Below, in pieces: positions 26,039-35,153 of a stretch of DNA of 64,000 nt. The DNA is taken from positions 1 to 64,000 of the forward strand of contig NZ_JMQN01000047.1 in assembly GCF_000705555.1 (NCBI RefSeq), in the 5' to 3' direction. Made by a program: the position numbers and the translations under genes. The DNA is from Marinobacterium lacunae. GTDB lineage: Bacteria > Pseudomonadota > Gammaproteobacteria > Pseudomonadales > Balneatricaceae. Each line of letters begins with the position of its first letter. Within the stretch, counting starts at the first letter, position 1. The notes below the pieces were generated by a model. The model made no database searches. It saw only the letters and a list, made by a program, of their open reading frames with translations, and had not been told where the DNA came from.

Positions 26039-27610
26039 ATGAGTCAGTCAGTTGATAACATCAAGCCGAGCTATCCGCTGTTCCTTGAAGACGAATACCA
26101 GGACATGCTGGCCAAGAAGCGCGATAACTTCGAAGAGAAGCATCCGCAGACCAAGATCGATGAGGTCTTTGAGTGGACGACCACCCAGGAATATCAGGAG
26201 CTGAACTTCCAGCGTGAAGCGTTGACCGTTAACCCGGCCAAGGCGTGTCAGCCGCTCGGTTCCGTACTCTGTGCACTGGGCTTTGAGAAGACCCTGCCGT
26301 ATGTGCACGGCTCACAGGGTTGTGTCGCGTACTTCCGTACCTACTTCAACCGCCACTTCAAAGAGCCGGTATCCTGCGTATCCGACTCCATGACCGAAGA
26401 TGCGGCTGTTTTCGGTGGCCAGAAGAACATGTTCGACGGTCTGGAAAACGCCAAGGCGCTTTACAAGCCGGAGATGATTGCAGTTTCCACCACCTGTATG
26501 GCCGAGGTTATCGGCGACGACCTGAATGCGTTCATCAACAACGCGAAGAAGGAAGGTCATATCGAGCAGGAGTTCCCGACTCCGTTCGCACATACGCCAA
26601 GCTTTGTCGGCAGCCACACTACTGGCTGGGACAACATGTTCGAGGGTATTGCCCGTTACTTCACCCTGAACTACATGGAAGACAAGGTTGTCGGCTCTAA
26701 CGGCAAGCTGAACTTCGTACCGGGCTTCGAAACCTATCTGGGTAACTTCCGCGTCATCAAGCGCATGATGGCGGACATGGATGTGGACGCCTGCCTGCTG
26801 TCCGATCCGTCTGAAGTGCTGGATACGCCGGCTGACGGCAAGTTCCGCATGTACGAAGGCGGCACCACCCTGGCCGAGATCAAGGATGCGCCTAACGCGC
26901 TGAACACCATCCTGCTGCAGCCGTGGCAGTTGGTGAAAACCAAGAAGTTCACCGAGAACACCTGGAAGCACGACGTGCCGAAGCTCAACATCCCGATGGG
27001 CCTTGAGTGGACCGACGAGTTGTTGATGAAAGTGTCCGAGATCACCGGCAAGCCGATCGGAAAGGCGCTGGAACTGGAGCGTGGCCGTCTGGTTGATATG
27101 ATGACTGACTCCCACACCTGGCTGCATGGCAAGAAGTTTGCGCTGTACGGTGATGCGGATTTCGTCATGGGCCTGACCAAGTTCCTGCTGGAACTCGGTG
27201 CCGAGCCGATCCATATCCTGTGCCACCACGCCAACAAGCGCTGGAAAAAGGCGATGGAAGCGATTCTGGAAAGCTCTCCGTATGGCGCAGGTTGTGAAGT
27301 TCATATCGGCAAGGACCTGTGGCACATGCGCTCGCTGTGCTTCACCAACAAGCCGGACTTCCTGATCGGTAACTCCTACGGCAAAGAGATCTCCCGTGAC
27401 ACCCTCTACAAGGGCAAGGAGTTCGAAGTACCGCTTATCCGTCTTGGATTCCCGATCTTCGACCGTCACCACCTGCATCGCCAGACCACTCTGGGTTACG
27501 AAGGTGCCATGCAGATGCTGACCACCATCGTGAACGCTGTCCTGGATCGTCTCGACGACGAAACCCGCGGCATGCAGACCACCGACTTCAACTACGATCT
27601 GGTTCGTTAA
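26039..27610 (+). CDS. nifK: Nitrogenase molybdenum-iron protein beta chain
   Basis: A 523-residue partner of NifD in the alpha2-beta2 MoFe protein. It supplies the other P-cluster cysteines, in A-K-A-C-Q-P-L-G, G-S-Q-G-C-V-A-Y-F and S-T-T-C-M-A-E-V. The longer N-terminal extension (S-Y-P-L-F-L-E-D-E-Y) is the class I type found in Azotobacter and Klebsiella. GGAGGAGAG lies before ATG. nifT follows after 122 bases containing another hairpin. Confidence 0.99.
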   Translation: MSQSVDNIKPSYPLFLEDEYQDMLAKKRDNFEEKHPQTKIDEVFEWTTTQEYQELNFQREALTVNPAKACQPLGSVLCALGFEKTLPYVHGSQGCVAYFRTYFNRHFKEPVSCVSDSMTEDAAVFGGQKNMFDGLENAKALYKPEMIAVSTTCMAEVIGDDLNAFINNAKKEGHIEQEFPTPFAHTPSFVGSHTTGWDNMFEGIARYFTLNYMEDKVVGSNGKLNFVPGFETYLGNFRVIKRMMADMDVDACLLSDPSEVLDTPADGKFRMYEGGTTLAEIKDAPNALNTILLQPWQLVKTKKFTENTWKHDVPKLNIPMGLEWTDELLMKVSEITGKPIGKALELERGRLVDMMTDSHTWLHGKKFALYGDADFVMGLTKFLLELGAEPIHILCHHANKRWKKAMEAILESSPYGAGCEVHIGKDLWHMRSLCFTNKPDFLIGNSYGKEISRDTLYKGKEFEVPLIRLGFPIFDRHHLHRQTTLGYEGAMQMLTTIVNAVLDRLDDETRGMQTTDFNYDLVR

Positions 27611-27681
27611 TTACGTACAGGATGTACGGTATCCCGCGGGCGCAAGGATGCGCAGGAGCGGGGCGATTAGAACCTAAGGTC

Positions 27682-27708
27682 CCTGCCGTCTGCGCAAGCA
27701 GCGGCAGG
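27682..27708 (+). promoter_or_regulatory. Stem-loop between nifK and nifT
   Basis: CCTGCCG-T-CTGC pairs with GCAG-CGGCAGG around a GCAA tetraloop, giving an 11-bp stem with one bulged T. It lies 72 bases after nifK. A GNRA-capped stem suggests a stable RNA element that protects the nifHDK message. Confidence 0.6.
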
Positions 27709-27732
27709 TTTCTCCACCTTGAGGGACAGGCC

Positions 27733-27942
27733 ATGCCAAACGTAATGATCCGCCACAACGAGGGCAAGATGACCCTCTATGTTGCCAAGCGAGACCAGGA
27801 GGACGAGATCGCCTCCATCGAATTCAACTCCGACGATAGCTGGGGCGGCACCATCGAACTGACCGACGGCACCAAGTACTACGTCGATCCTCTGGATGCA
27901 CCGCCGAAGCTGCCAATTACACTGCGCGCCAAGCGCGGGTAG
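27733..27942 (+). CDS. nifT: NifT/FixU protein
   Basis: A 69-residue small protein with the family pattern M-I-R-x-N-x-x-G-x-M-T-L-Y-V-A-K and a W-G-G-T-I-E-L-T-D-G block. NifT is conserved after nifK in many diazotrophs, is not essential in the strains tested, and has no assigned biochemical role. ATG 27733 follows GAGGGAC; the in-frame extension upstream would read through the hairpin. Confidence 0.93.
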   Translation: MPNVMIRHNEGKMTLYVAKRDQEDEIASIEFNSDDSWGGTIELTDGTKYYVDPLDAPPKLPITLRAKRG

Positions 27943-27954
27943 GAGGGTAGAGCC

Positions 27955-28671
27955 ATGGCAGACACACTTTCCCCCGAAGTTGCTCTGCGTATCGGGCTTG
28001 CCGCCCGGGCGCTCCCCGATACTGATCCCAAGCGGTTGATAAACGTGCTGGTACAGGCGCTCGGCCTGCCGATTACGCCTGCCAAGCTGGGCAGGCTTAA
28101 GGTTGCAAGGCTCAAGGTCGCGGCCGATGGTGAGCTTGGCGATATCGAGCACGAACACCTGAAAACCGCCGTTAATCTGCTCAAAGGGATCGGCGTACCG
28201 GTTGAGGATACGCCGGAACCGCTGCCGGAAGTGCAGCCCTATTCAGAAGGCGATATGCCCGGTTCTATCCGCGTTGCCTGTGCATCCAATCATGAAACAC
28301 GGGTCGATGGGCATTTTGGCTCCTGCGCACGCTTTCTGATCTATCAGGTCTCGGACAGAGAGGTGCGCCTCATCGCTATCCGCAAGACGGGTCTTGCGCC
28401 TGAGGAGGTCGACAAGAATGTCTTTCGCGCCGATCTGATAGCCGATTGCCAGTTACTATACACCGTCTCCATTGGCGGACCCGCGGCGGCCAAGGTGGTC
28501 AGGGCCGGCTTGCATCCGATCAAACTGCCCAATGGCGGTGAAGCGGCCGAGTTGCTGGATGACCTCAAGAACGTTATCGGGCACAACCCGCCACCTTGGC
28601 TGGCCAAAGCGATGGGCGTCGATGCTCGTGAGCGTATCCGTTTTACCCAGACGGAGGAGGAGTTCGCATGA
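27955..28671 (+). CDS. nifY: NifY, apo-dinitrogenase-binding protein
   Basis: A 238-residue protein. Residues about 100-215 form the NifX/NafY cofactor-binding domain, with R-V-D-G-H-F-G-S-C-A-R-F, where the histidine is the usual cofactor contact, and a C-terminal G-H-N-P-P-P-W-L-A-K-A segment. The N-terminal 80 residues resemble the helical domain of NafY/NifY. NifY binds cofactor-less NifDK and helps FeMo-co insertion. It begins 12 bases after nifT and its stop overlaps the next start (ATGA). Confidence 0.93.
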   Translation: MADTLSPEVALRIGLAARALPDTDPKRLINVLVQALGLPITPAKLGRLKVARLKVAADGELGDIEHEHLKTAVNLLKGIGVPVEDTPEPLPEVQPYSEGDMPGSIRVACASNHETRVDGHFGSCARFLIYQVSDREVRLIAIRKTGLAPEEVDKNVFRADLIADCQLLYTVSIGGPAAAKVVRAGLHPIKLPNGGEAAELLDDLKNVIGHNPPPWLAKAMGVDARERIRFTQTEEEFA

Positions 28672-28943
28672 TTGCAGAAGCCACCCTCAATGAGATCTGC
28701 GACTTCGCCTCAACTCAGGTGCTGGGTGAGGCGTTGATCAACGAGTTGCGAACCCGTTATCCCGATTACCACTTCACCTGGTGTTTCGAGGACGATATCG
28801 GCGCCACGGCCAAGCCCTGGACCGAGCGGGAAACCTTCAACCTGTATCTCGTCAACTCCAGCGACCACTGCTCGAAGTTGTCCAGCGACGCCGGGAGCGC
28901 GTCGGGCATCGTATTGGCGGAGGTGATCCCGGATGACGACTGA
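28668..28943 (+). CDS. Small nif-associated protein (DUF6129-like)
   Basis: A 91-residue acidic protein with I-N-E-L-R-T-R-Y-P-D-Y-H-F-T-W-C in the middle. A small open reading frame of this size lies between nifY and lrv in Azotobacter-type clusters, and I believe it is DUF6129. It overlaps nifY by four bases and lrv by 11 bases, so the three are coupled. No function is known. Confidence 0.75.
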   Translation: MIAEATLNEICDFASTQVLGEALINELRTRYPDYHFTWCFEDDIGATAKPWTERETFNLYLVNSSDHCSKLSSDAGSASGIVLAEVIPDDD

Positions 28944-29694
28944 ACGTGACGACGGAGACCTGACTCCGGTCGCCGACTGTCGCTTCTGCCGCTTTAAGGC
29001 CGATCTGCTGTTGACTGGGCGGTGCGTACCCGGCGATGTTTGCGTCGCTGCGCACAGTGGACGGCAGATCGACCGCTTTTTACGCGTCAATCCACATCTG
29101 GCGATCTACTACTTGCAGGACGCTTTCTGGGAGCGGCGCGCCATCGCCGTGCGATACGCCCCGCTCGATGCGCTCGATAAACTGATCAAAGACCCGGACG
29201 AGGCGGTGCGCCGTGCGGTGGCGTATCGCCTGCCGCGCGAGAAGTTGCTCTCGCTGATCGCGGATGAAGATCGTGAAGTACGCATCACCGTGGCCGATCG
29301 CATTCCGGTGGAGCATCTTGAGAAGCTTGCCAGTGACCCCGACTATCTGGTGCGAGCCTATGTCACCCAGCGCCTGCCGCAAGGGCGGCTGTTCCGCATG
29401 ATCCGCGACCCCGACCGTCAGGTGCGCAAGCTCGTTGCCCGCCGACTGCCCCAAGTGAGCCTTGGCCTGATGATGCACGACCCTGAAGCCGAAGTGCGGC
29501 GCATCGTCGCCGACCGTCTGGAGGGGGAGGATGTCGTCCCGATGCTTAAGGATGTGGATTGGACGGTGCGACTGGCCGCGGCCATGAACGCGCCGCTGGA
29601 GGCGCTCAAGAGTCTGGTTGATGACCCCGACCCGGAAGTGCGCGATTTGGTAGCGTCGCGATTGGCGGGGTGCGCTCAACGCGAAGGCTCATGA
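28933..29694 (+). CDS. lrv: Leucine-rich repeat variant (LRV) Fe-S protein
   Basis: A 253-residue protein. The N-terminus has four cysteines (16, 19, 31, 37) that fit the small [4Fe-4S] domain of Azotobacter LRV. From about residue 60 on, about eight copies of a 24-residue helical repeat follow, with R-R-A-V-A-Y-R-L-P, V-R-I-T-V-A-D-R-I-P and V-R-R-I-V-A-D-R-L cores and L-L-x-L-x-x-D-x-D linkers. The repeat makes a right-handed superhelix, probably for protein binding. It is the last plus-strand gene before the RES/Xre pair breaks the cluster. Confidence 0.92.
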   Translation: MTTERDDGDLTPVADCRFCRFKADLLLTGRCVPGDVCVAAHSGRQIDRFLRVNPHLAIYYLQDAFWERRAIAVRYAPLDALDKLIKDPDEAVRRAVAYRLPREKLLSLIADEDREVRITVADRIPVEHLEKLASDPDYLVRAYVTQRLPQGRLFRMIRDPDRQVRKLVARRLPQVSLGLMMHDPEAEVRRIVADRLEGEDVVPMLKDVDWTVRLAAAMNAPLEALKSLVDDPDPEVRDLVASRLAGCAQREGS

Positions 29695-29712
29695 ACAGGA
29701 TTCGGATCGGCC

Positions 29713-30459
29713 TCAAGCAGGCAGTGGCAATATTCCGTCAACCTTGAAGTCCTCAAGCTTGAACACATGGACCTCCCGAGACCTCAACTGTCGAAAGGAG
29801 GCCTCCTCTGCCGAGACTTCACAAAACCACTGGGATTGTTCCTGCGGGGTCTGCTGGGTAAACGCCTCGGGGGTAAACAACCCGACACAGAGCCCGCGTG
29901 CCCGGTCGCGTGCGGAGCGATACTCGAACACCTCCACGCCAGCGGAGCGCATGGCCGAACCGATAGACTGGGTCGCTGCATAGGTACGCGTGTGGGTTAG
30001 CTCGGATTCGTACTCGTTGAAAGGGGGCGCATGAAGCTGCACGCCCAGTGTGGTGGCATAGCTGACCGAAAAGAGCGTGTGCTCTGTCCGTATTCGGCTC
30101 TTCACCGGCTCCGCCCCCATCGAGTGCCAGAAGATGAAGCGGTAGTAAGCCGACTCGGCCAATGTAACCCCAACGCCCATGCCGCCATAAAAGAGGCTCG
30201 GCTCATGTGCACCACCAAAGCGGGAGCCCCAAAGCAGAGGAGGGTAGCGAAAGGGGGTCTTGAGCAGATAGTGAAGGTGAGTGGTGTTTTCAGGCGCTGG
30301 AGGTTTGATTTCTTCCAGCATCTCCTCCAAGAGCGCTTGCTCCTCCAGAGTATCGACATACCCCAGAGTTGCGACCTGCTCCTGGCTCTCTACCAGTCGA
30401 TGCAGAGTGCCTGCTAATGGCGCGATGTGGGCTGATCCGTTGCACCTTTCCCAGATCAT
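29713..30459 (-). CDS. RES-domain toxin (NAD+ phosphorylase family)
   Basis: A 248-residue RES-family protein. Typical segments are S-R-F-G-G-A-H-E-P-S-L-F-Y-G-G, a glutamate in L-A-E-S-A-Y-Y-R, and a late V-F-E-Y-R-S-A-R-D segment with conserved arginine and serine. Known RES toxins (MbcT, Xre-RES modules) destroy NAD+ and stop growth. Its ATG overlaps the stop of the antitoxin gene (ATGA), the usual antitoxin-first order. It lies on the opposite strand between lrv and nifE with 18 bases to lrv, so it interrupts what is otherwise one nif block. Confidence 0.88.
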   Translation of the reverse strand: MIWERCNGSAHIAPLAGTLHRLVESQEQVATLGYVDTLEEQALLEEMLEEIKPPAPENTTHLHYLLKTPFRYPPLLWGSRFGGAHEPSLFYGGMGVGVTLAESAYYRFIFWHSMGAEPVKSRIRTEHTLFSVSYATTLGVQLHAPPFNEYESELTHTRTYAATQSIGSAMRSAGVEVFEYRSARDRARGLCVGLFTPEAFTQQTPQEQSQWFCEVSAEEASFRQLRSREVHVFKLEDFKVDGILPLPA

Positions 30460-30830
30460 CAGATCTTGCCTCGAAGCCCATCTACGATTCGCGTGACGGT
30501 CATCAAGCCCTGAATGGTTGCGATCTGTTCAGCAGGGATGCCTGCCGTCAGTCTGTTGGGCGTGCGCATAAAGTGGCGTATCCACACCTGGTCGCCCCCG
30601 GTCAACGCAAACAGGGATCGCGCAAGTCTGATCAACAGCAGCGCGAGTTCGCCCTCCTTGGATTTGGGGTTCAGTACAAGGTTGCTTTTAAGTCGGCTGA
30701 CAGCTGTTCTGTGTATCCCCAACACAGAGCCTAGTTCGCTTTGATTCAAACCGAGCTGTTTGGAAGCGTTTAGAACCGCTTTGGCCAACACGTTTTCAGC
30801 TTTAGGGTCGATGTGTGGAAGGGCAGACAT
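30459..30830 (-). CDS. Xre/MbcA/ParS-family antitoxin
   Basis: A 123-residue antitoxin. The N-terminal helix-turn-helix reads L-G-L-N-Q-S-E-L-G-S-V-L-G-I-H-R-T-A-V-S-R-L, and the C-terminal toxin-binding domain has W-I-R-H-F-M-R-T-P-N-R-L-T-A-G-I-P. It binds the RES toxin and its own promoter. ATG 30830 is used; a GTG at 30857 is possible but has no ribosome site either. Inverted TGTGC/GCACA half-sites at 30851-30855 and 30883-30887 upstream could be the operator. Confidence 0.88.
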   Translation of the reverse strand: MSALPHIDPKAENVLAKAVLNASKQLGLNQSELGSVLGIHRTAVSRLKSNLVLNPKSKEGELALLLIRLARSLFALTGGDQVWIRHFMRTPNRLTAGIPAEQIATIQGLMTVTRIVDGLRGKI

Positions 30831-30990
30831 AGTGTGTACCGTATGTTCAATGTGCACTAATTGTAGTCAAAAAGTTCATTTAGCACAAAGTTATGGATTT
30901 AGTACGGCCGGTGCATCACGTTACGCGCATGTGTGTTGCACCCATGAGGTTATGTCGGATTAGCGCCATTGCGCCTGTGGGATGTGAATT

Positions 30991-31006
30991 TGTCGTCTTT
31001 CGCACA
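30991..31006 (+). promoter_or_regulatory. NifA upstream activator site for nifE
   Basis: TGTCGTCTTTCGCACA fits TGT-N10-ACA. It is only 43 bp from the -24 box, closer than usual, and no second site was found. Confidence 0.75.
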
Positions 31007-31048
31007 TTGCGACAGCAATAACAGTCAATAAAAACAACGCATTATCTG

Positions 31049-31064
31049 TGGCACAGCGGTTGCA
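31049..31064 (+). promoter_or_regulatory. Sigma-54 promoter of nifENX
   Basis: TGGCACAGCGGTTGCA is a perfect match to TGGCAC-N5-TTGCA, 57 bases before the nifE start. It gives the nifE operon its own NifA-dependent promoter, independent of nifH. Confidence 0.9.
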
Positions 31065-31120
31065 ACCGCACTCTGCAAGTGTTCCCCGATCGCTATTGTG
31101 TCGTGTAACCGGAGGGTCTG

Positions 31121-32545
31121 ATGAAAGCCAAGGATATTGCCGAGCTGCTGGACGAACCAGCCTGCGAGCACAACAAAAAGTCCAAATCCGGTTGTGCCAA
31201 GCCCAAGCCTGGCGCCTCTGCCGGTGGCTGTGCCTTCGACGGGGCGCAGATAGCGCTGCTGCCGATCGCTGATGTTGCGCATATCGTGCACGGCCCGATC
31301 GCCTGTGCGGGAAGCTCCTGGGATAACCGCGGTACCCGCTCCAGTGGCCCTACGCTTTACCGTATCGGCATGACCACCGATCTGACCGAGCAGGACGTGA
31401 TTATGGGCCGGGGTGAGAAGCGGCTGTTTCACTCCATAAAACAGGCGATCGACGGCTATAACCCGGCCGCCGTATTTGTTTACAACACCTGCGTGCCTGC
31501 ATTGATAGGTGACGATGTGGACGCGATATGCAAGGCGGCAACCGAACGCTGGGGGACGCCGGTGGTGCCGGTGGACGGTGCCGGATTCTACGGCACCAAG
31601 AACCTTGGCAACCGCATTGCGGGCGAGGCGATGTTCAAGCACGTGATTGGCACCCGTGAACCCGATCCTGTACCCGAGCGGGCACGACGCGATGGTATCA
31701 AGGTGCACGATGTGAATCTGGTCGGCGAGTACAACATCGCCGGTGAGTTCTGGCATGTGCTGCCGCTGCTCGATGAGCTCGGTATCCGTGTACTTTGCAC
31801 GCTCTCGGGCGATGCGCGTTTTCGCGAAGTACAGACCATGCACCGGGCAGAAGTGACGATGATGGTCTGCTCCAAGGCGATGCTGAACGTCGCGCGCAAG
31901 ATGGAGGACAAATACGGCATCCCCTGGTTTGAGGGCAGTTTCTACGGCATCACCGACACCTCGCAGGCGCTGCGCGACTTTGCGCGGGTTATTGGTGATC
32001 CCGACCTCACAGCACGCACCGAAGCGCTGATCGAGCGTGAGGAAAAGCGCATTCGCACCGCGCTTGAGCCCTGGCGTGAACGTCTGGGCGGCAAGCGCGT
32101 ACTGCTTTACACCGGCGGGGTGAAGTCATGGTCGGTGGTATCGGCACTGCAGGATCTCGGCATGAAGGTGGTCGCCACCGGCACTAAGAAGTCCACCGAA
32201 GAGGACAAGGCGCGTATCCGTGAGCTGATGGGTGAAGACACCAAGATGATCGAGGAGGGCGGCGCCAAGGAGCTGATCAATATCGTGCATGAGTACAACG
32301 CCGACATCCTGATCGCCGGCGGGCGGAATCTCTACACCGCGCTCAAGGCGAGGATTCCCTTTCTGGATATCAATCAGGAGCGTGAGTTCGGCTATGCCGG
32401 CTACGAAGGGATGCTGGAGCTGGTCCGCCAGCTGGCACTGACCATCGAAAGTCCGATCTGGTCGTCCGTGCGTGAACCCGCGCCCTGGGGGGATTATGGC
32501 GACAGCATACAACCACTACAGGTGCCGGAGGTGACCCATGGCTGA
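31121..32545 (+). CDS. nifE: FeMo-co scaffold protein NifE
   Basis: A 474-residue NifD paralogue that with NifN forms the scaffold on which NifB-co matures to FeMo-co. Cluster-ligand cysteines are in [16 protein letters not shown] and [11 protein letters not shown]. The N-terminus carries extra cysteines (P-A-C-E-H-N and S-G-C-A-K) as in other NifE proteins. ATG follows CCGGAGGG. It overlaps nifN by eight bases. Confidence 0.98.
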   Translation: MKAKDIAELLDEPACEHNKKSKSGCAKPKPGASAGGCAFDGAQIALLPIADVAHIVHGPIACAGSSWDNRGTRSSGPTLYRIGMTTDLTEQDVIMGRGEKRLFHSIKQAIDGYNPAAVFVYNTCVPALIGDDVDAICKAATERWGTPVVPVDGAGFYGTKNLGNRIAGEAMFKHVIGTREPDPVPERARRDGIKVHDVNLVGEYNIAGEFWHVLPLLDELGIRVLCTLSGDARFREVQTMHRAEVTMMVCSKAMLNVARKMEDKYGIPWFEGSFYGITDTSQALRDFARVIGDPDLTARTEALIEREEKRIRTALEPWRERLGGKRVLLYTGGVKSWSVVSALQDLGMKVVATGTKKSTEEDKARIRELMGEDTKMIEEGGAKELINIVHEYNADILIAGGRNLYTALKARIPFLDINQEREFGYAGYEGMLELVRQLALTIESPIWSSVREPAPWGDYGDSIQPLQVPEVTHG

Positions 32546-33920
32546 GATCAACAAGCGCAAAAAGCCGATGGCGGTGAGTCCGCTCAAAGCCAGTCAGACC
32601 ATGGGCGCGGCGCTGGCGTATCTGGGGTTCAACCGCAGCATGCCGCTGATGCATGGCAGTCAGGGCTGTACGGCGTTCGCCAAGGTGTTTTTTGTGCGCC
32701 ATTTTCGCGAGCCGATTCCGCTGCAAACCACGGCAATGGATCAGGTCAGCTCGATCATGGGGGCCGATCAGAACATCGTTGAAGCGTTGAAAGTGATCAG
32801 CGAAAAGCAGAAACCGGCGCTGATCGGCCTGTGTAGCACCGGTCTTGCCGAGACACAGGGCTGTGATCTGGGTGGCGCGGTGGGCGAGTTTCGCCGACGC
32901 CATCCCGAGTTCGACAAGGTTGCGGTTGTGGCTGCTAATACCCCGGATTTCAGCGGTTGCTTCGAAACCGGTTTCGCATTGGCGATGAAATCGATCATCG
33001 ACACGCTGGTGCCGGAATCGGACCGTGCCGGTCGCCGTCCGCGTCAGGTCAATGTGTTGTGTGCCACCCACCTGACGCCCGGTGATCTTGAATTTATCTG
33101 TGACAGCATCGAAAGCTTTGGTCTGCGACCGCTGCTGATTCCTGATCTGTCCAGCTCTCTCGATGGCCATCTGCCCACCGAGGAGTACAGCCCGCTGACA
33201 ACCGGCGGCCTGACGCTGGATGAGCTGGCCACTGCGGCTGAAAGCCGCGCCACGCTGGTGGTAGGCGAGTCGTTGCGAGATGCCGGCGCGCTGCTTCAAT
33301 CGCGCACCGGCGTTGCGAGCCACAACTTCCCACACTTGCATACCTTGCAGGCGGTGGATCGCTGGATGATGACTCTGGCCGAACTTGCGGGCACTGAGGT
33401 GCCTGCGCGCTGGCGCAAGCATCGCAGTCAGTTGCAGGACGCCATGCTCGATACCCACTTCATGCTCGGTCAGTTGCGTGTGGCCATTGCCGCCGACCCC
33501 GACCTGCTGCTGGCACTGCACGATCTTGTGGTGAGCATGGGAGCCGAAGTGGTCACGGCGGTGGCACCGGCAAAAGGGCCAGCCCTGGAGCGCTTGTCGA
33601 TGCCTCAGGTACAGCTTGGCGATCTGGAAGATCTTGAGCTGGATGCACGGGCTTTGCGTGCCGAGCTGCTGATCGGCAACAGCCATCTGGCTGAAACGTC
33701 CCACCGTTTGCACATACCGCTGCTGCGCGCGGGCTTTCCCCAGTATGACCATGTGGGCGGTTTCCAGCGCGTATGGTGCGGCTATCGCGGGATTCAGCAA
33801 ACGCTGTTCGACATCGCCAACCTGAAGCTTTCGCAGCATGAAGAGATCAAGCCGTATCACTCGATCTACGCCCAGAAACAGGATGGCGAGCCGCTGCGAC
33901 AGGTGGCCGCGGGAGCGTGA
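32538..33920 (+). CDS. nifN: FeMo-co scaffold protein NifN
   Basis: A 460-residue NifK paralogue and partner of NifE. It has [19 protein letters not shown] and [13 protein letters not shown]. NifE supplies most ligands of the permanent [4Fe-4S] cluster pair, while NifN keeps one cysteine at G-S-Q-G-C. ATG lies inside the nifE end, a sign of coupled synthesis of the two subunits. nifX follows after one base. Confidence 0.98.
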   Translation: MAEINKRKKPMAVSPLKASQTMGAALAYLGFNRSMPLMHGSQGCTAFAKVFFVRHFREPIPLQTTAMDQVSSIMGADQNIVEALKVISEKQKPALIGLCSTGLAETQGCDLGGAVGEFRRRHPEFDKVAVVAANTPDFSGCFETGFALAMKSIIDTLVPESDRAGRRPRQVNVLCATHLTPGDLEFICDSIESFGLRPLLIPDLSSSLDGHLPTEEYSPLTTGGLTLDELATAAESRATLVVGESLRDAGALLQSRTGVASHNFPHLHTLQAVDRWMMTLAELAGTEVPARWRKHRSQLQDAMLDTHFMLGQLRVAIAADPDLLLALHDLVVSMGAEVVTAVAPAKGPALERLSMPQVQLGDLEDLELDARALRAELLIGNSHLAETSHRLHIPLLRAGFPQYDHVGGFQRVWCGYRGIQQTLFDIANLKLSQHEEIKPYHSIYAQKQDGEPLRQVAAGA

Positions 33921-33921
33921 T

Positions 33922-34395
33922 ATGACACCGCTGACGCGACGGCTTGATGTCGTCGGCAATGCTGAGGAGCTGGAGATACTGCGTGTTGCCTTTGCGACAA
34001 CCGACAGGGAGACGGTGAATCAGCACTTTGGTTCGGCGCTCTCCTTTGCCATCTACGGCGTGAACGACCGCACGGCCTGGCTGATCTCGGTGTGCGAGTT
34101 TGCCGATGTCAGCGAAGAGGATAACGAAGACCGCCTGCCCGCCAAAATCGAGCAGCTTGCCGGCTGTGCCGCTGTGTACTGTCGTGCCTGCGGTGCATCG
34201 GCGGTGCGCCAACTGATCGCCGAAGGGGTGCAGCCGGTGCGGGTGACCGATGAGGCCCCCATCGGCGAGCTGCTGACGGCCCTGCAGGATGAGCTGCGCG
34301 AAGGGCCTTCAAGCTGGCTGGCCAAGGCGATCAGGCGTCAGCAGGACGCATTGAAACGTTTTGATTCGATGGAAGCCGACGGCTGGGATGAGTGA
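33922..34395 (+). CDS. nifX: NifX, FeMo-co precursor carrier
   Basis: A 157-residue protein made of one NifX/NafY domain: V-A-F-A-T-T-D-R-E-T-V-N-Q-H-F-G-S near residue 35 and P-S-S-W-L-A-K-A-I near residue 140. NifX binds NifB-co and the VK-cluster and passes them to or from NifEN. ATG 33922 directly follows the nifN stop; the longer frame starting at 33838 lies inside nifN. Confidence 0.95.
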   Translation: MTPLTRRLDVVGNAEELEILRVAFATTDRETVNQHFGSALSFAIYGVNDRTAWLISVCEFADVSEEDNEDRLPAKIEQLAGCAAVYCRACGASAVRQLIAEGVQPVRVTDEAPIGELLTALQDELREGPSSWLAKAIRRQQDALKRFDSMEADGWDE

Positions 34396-34442
34396 GCAGC
34401 CGGGCTTTCGACAGTGGGGTTTATGACCTTGGGAGCGTAACC

Positions 34443-34907
34443 ATGAACGATATGACGATTGAACCGGGCACCGCGCTGACCGCGCCTTTTATCCGCCAGA
34501 TGGTAGTGCAGCTGCGCGCCATGGACAGCTACGGCACCTACGACAACTGGAGTGACGAGAAAGTCCTCGACCCGATGATTCTGACCAAAGAGCGGCGCCG
34601 CGAGATTCCGGTGATAGGCGATCCCGATGAGGTTGTTGTCGCCCGTATCAAGGCTTACTACAACGCCATTGCCGTGCGGGTTGAGCAGGAGAGCGGCCTG
34701 ATGGCGGTGCCGATGATCAACCTGTCCCACGAAGGGTTTGGTCGTGCACTGGTGATGGTCGGCAAGCTGGTAGTCATCGATAAGTCTTTGCGCGACGTGC
34801 ATCGCTTCGGCTTTGACACGGTCGAGAAGCTGGATACCGAGGCTGAAAAGCTGGTGGCCCGGGCGCTGACGACCATCGAGAAATACCGCGCCGCCGCTGA
34901 AGACTGA
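34443..34907 (+). CDS. NifX-associated nitrogen fixation protein (DUF269)
   Basis: A 154-residue protein with F-I-R-Q-M-V-V-Q-L-R-A-M-D-S-Y-G-T-Y-D and L-V-V-I-D-K-S-L-R-D-V-H-R-F-G-F, the signature of the DUF269 family found after nifX. The biochemical role is not known. It starts 47 bases after nifX with GGGAGCG before ATG and is followed by the DUF683 gene. Confidence 0.93.
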   Translation: MNDMTIEPGTALTAPFIRQMVVQLRAMDSYGTYDNWSDEKVLDPMILTKERRREIPVIGDPDEVVVARIKAYYNAIAVRVEQESGLMAVPMINLSHEGFGRALVMVGKLVVIDKSLRDVHRFGFDTVEKLDTEAEKLVARALTTIEKYRAAAED

Positions 34908-34931
34908 TACCGCTGTGAGTAGGGGGACATG

Positions 34932-35138
34932 ATGACTGACGAAGAGCTGAAAAAACTACAGAAAGAGGCCCGCAAGGCGAAGCGTATCGCGACCGAGTAC
35001 GCCTCGGCGGTCCACGATCTGGTCGAGGACAGCCTCTGGACCGACTATGCCACTCTGCCGGATCTGGCGCAGAAAACGGTCGATGCCTGTCTGGCCTGGA
35101 AATCCGCTCAAGAGAAGCTGGATTCCATACAAGGTTAA
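34932..35138 (+). CDS. CCE_0567/DUF683-family small metalloprotein
   Basis: A 68-residue helical protein (two long helices: E-L-K-K-L-Q-K-E-A-R-K-A-K and a second ending A-W-K-S-A-Q-E-K-L). Family members next to nifX form helical hairpins and the cyanobacterial one binds metal. I prefer ATG 34932, five bases after AGGGGG; ATG 34929 is only two bases away. Function in nitrogen fixation is unknown. Confidence 0.88.
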   Translation: MTDEELKKLQKEARKAKRIATEYASAVHDLVEDSLWTDYATLPDLAQKTVDACLAWKSAQEKLDSIQG

Positions 35139-35153
35139 TCAAGGAGCCGTGAA

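Noticed and set aside
32370-33959. 529-codon reverse frame opposite nifN, and similar ones opposite nifH, nifD and nifK
   Set aside because: All mirror highly biased nif genes; composition is typical of antisense frames and no promoter or ribosome site supports them.
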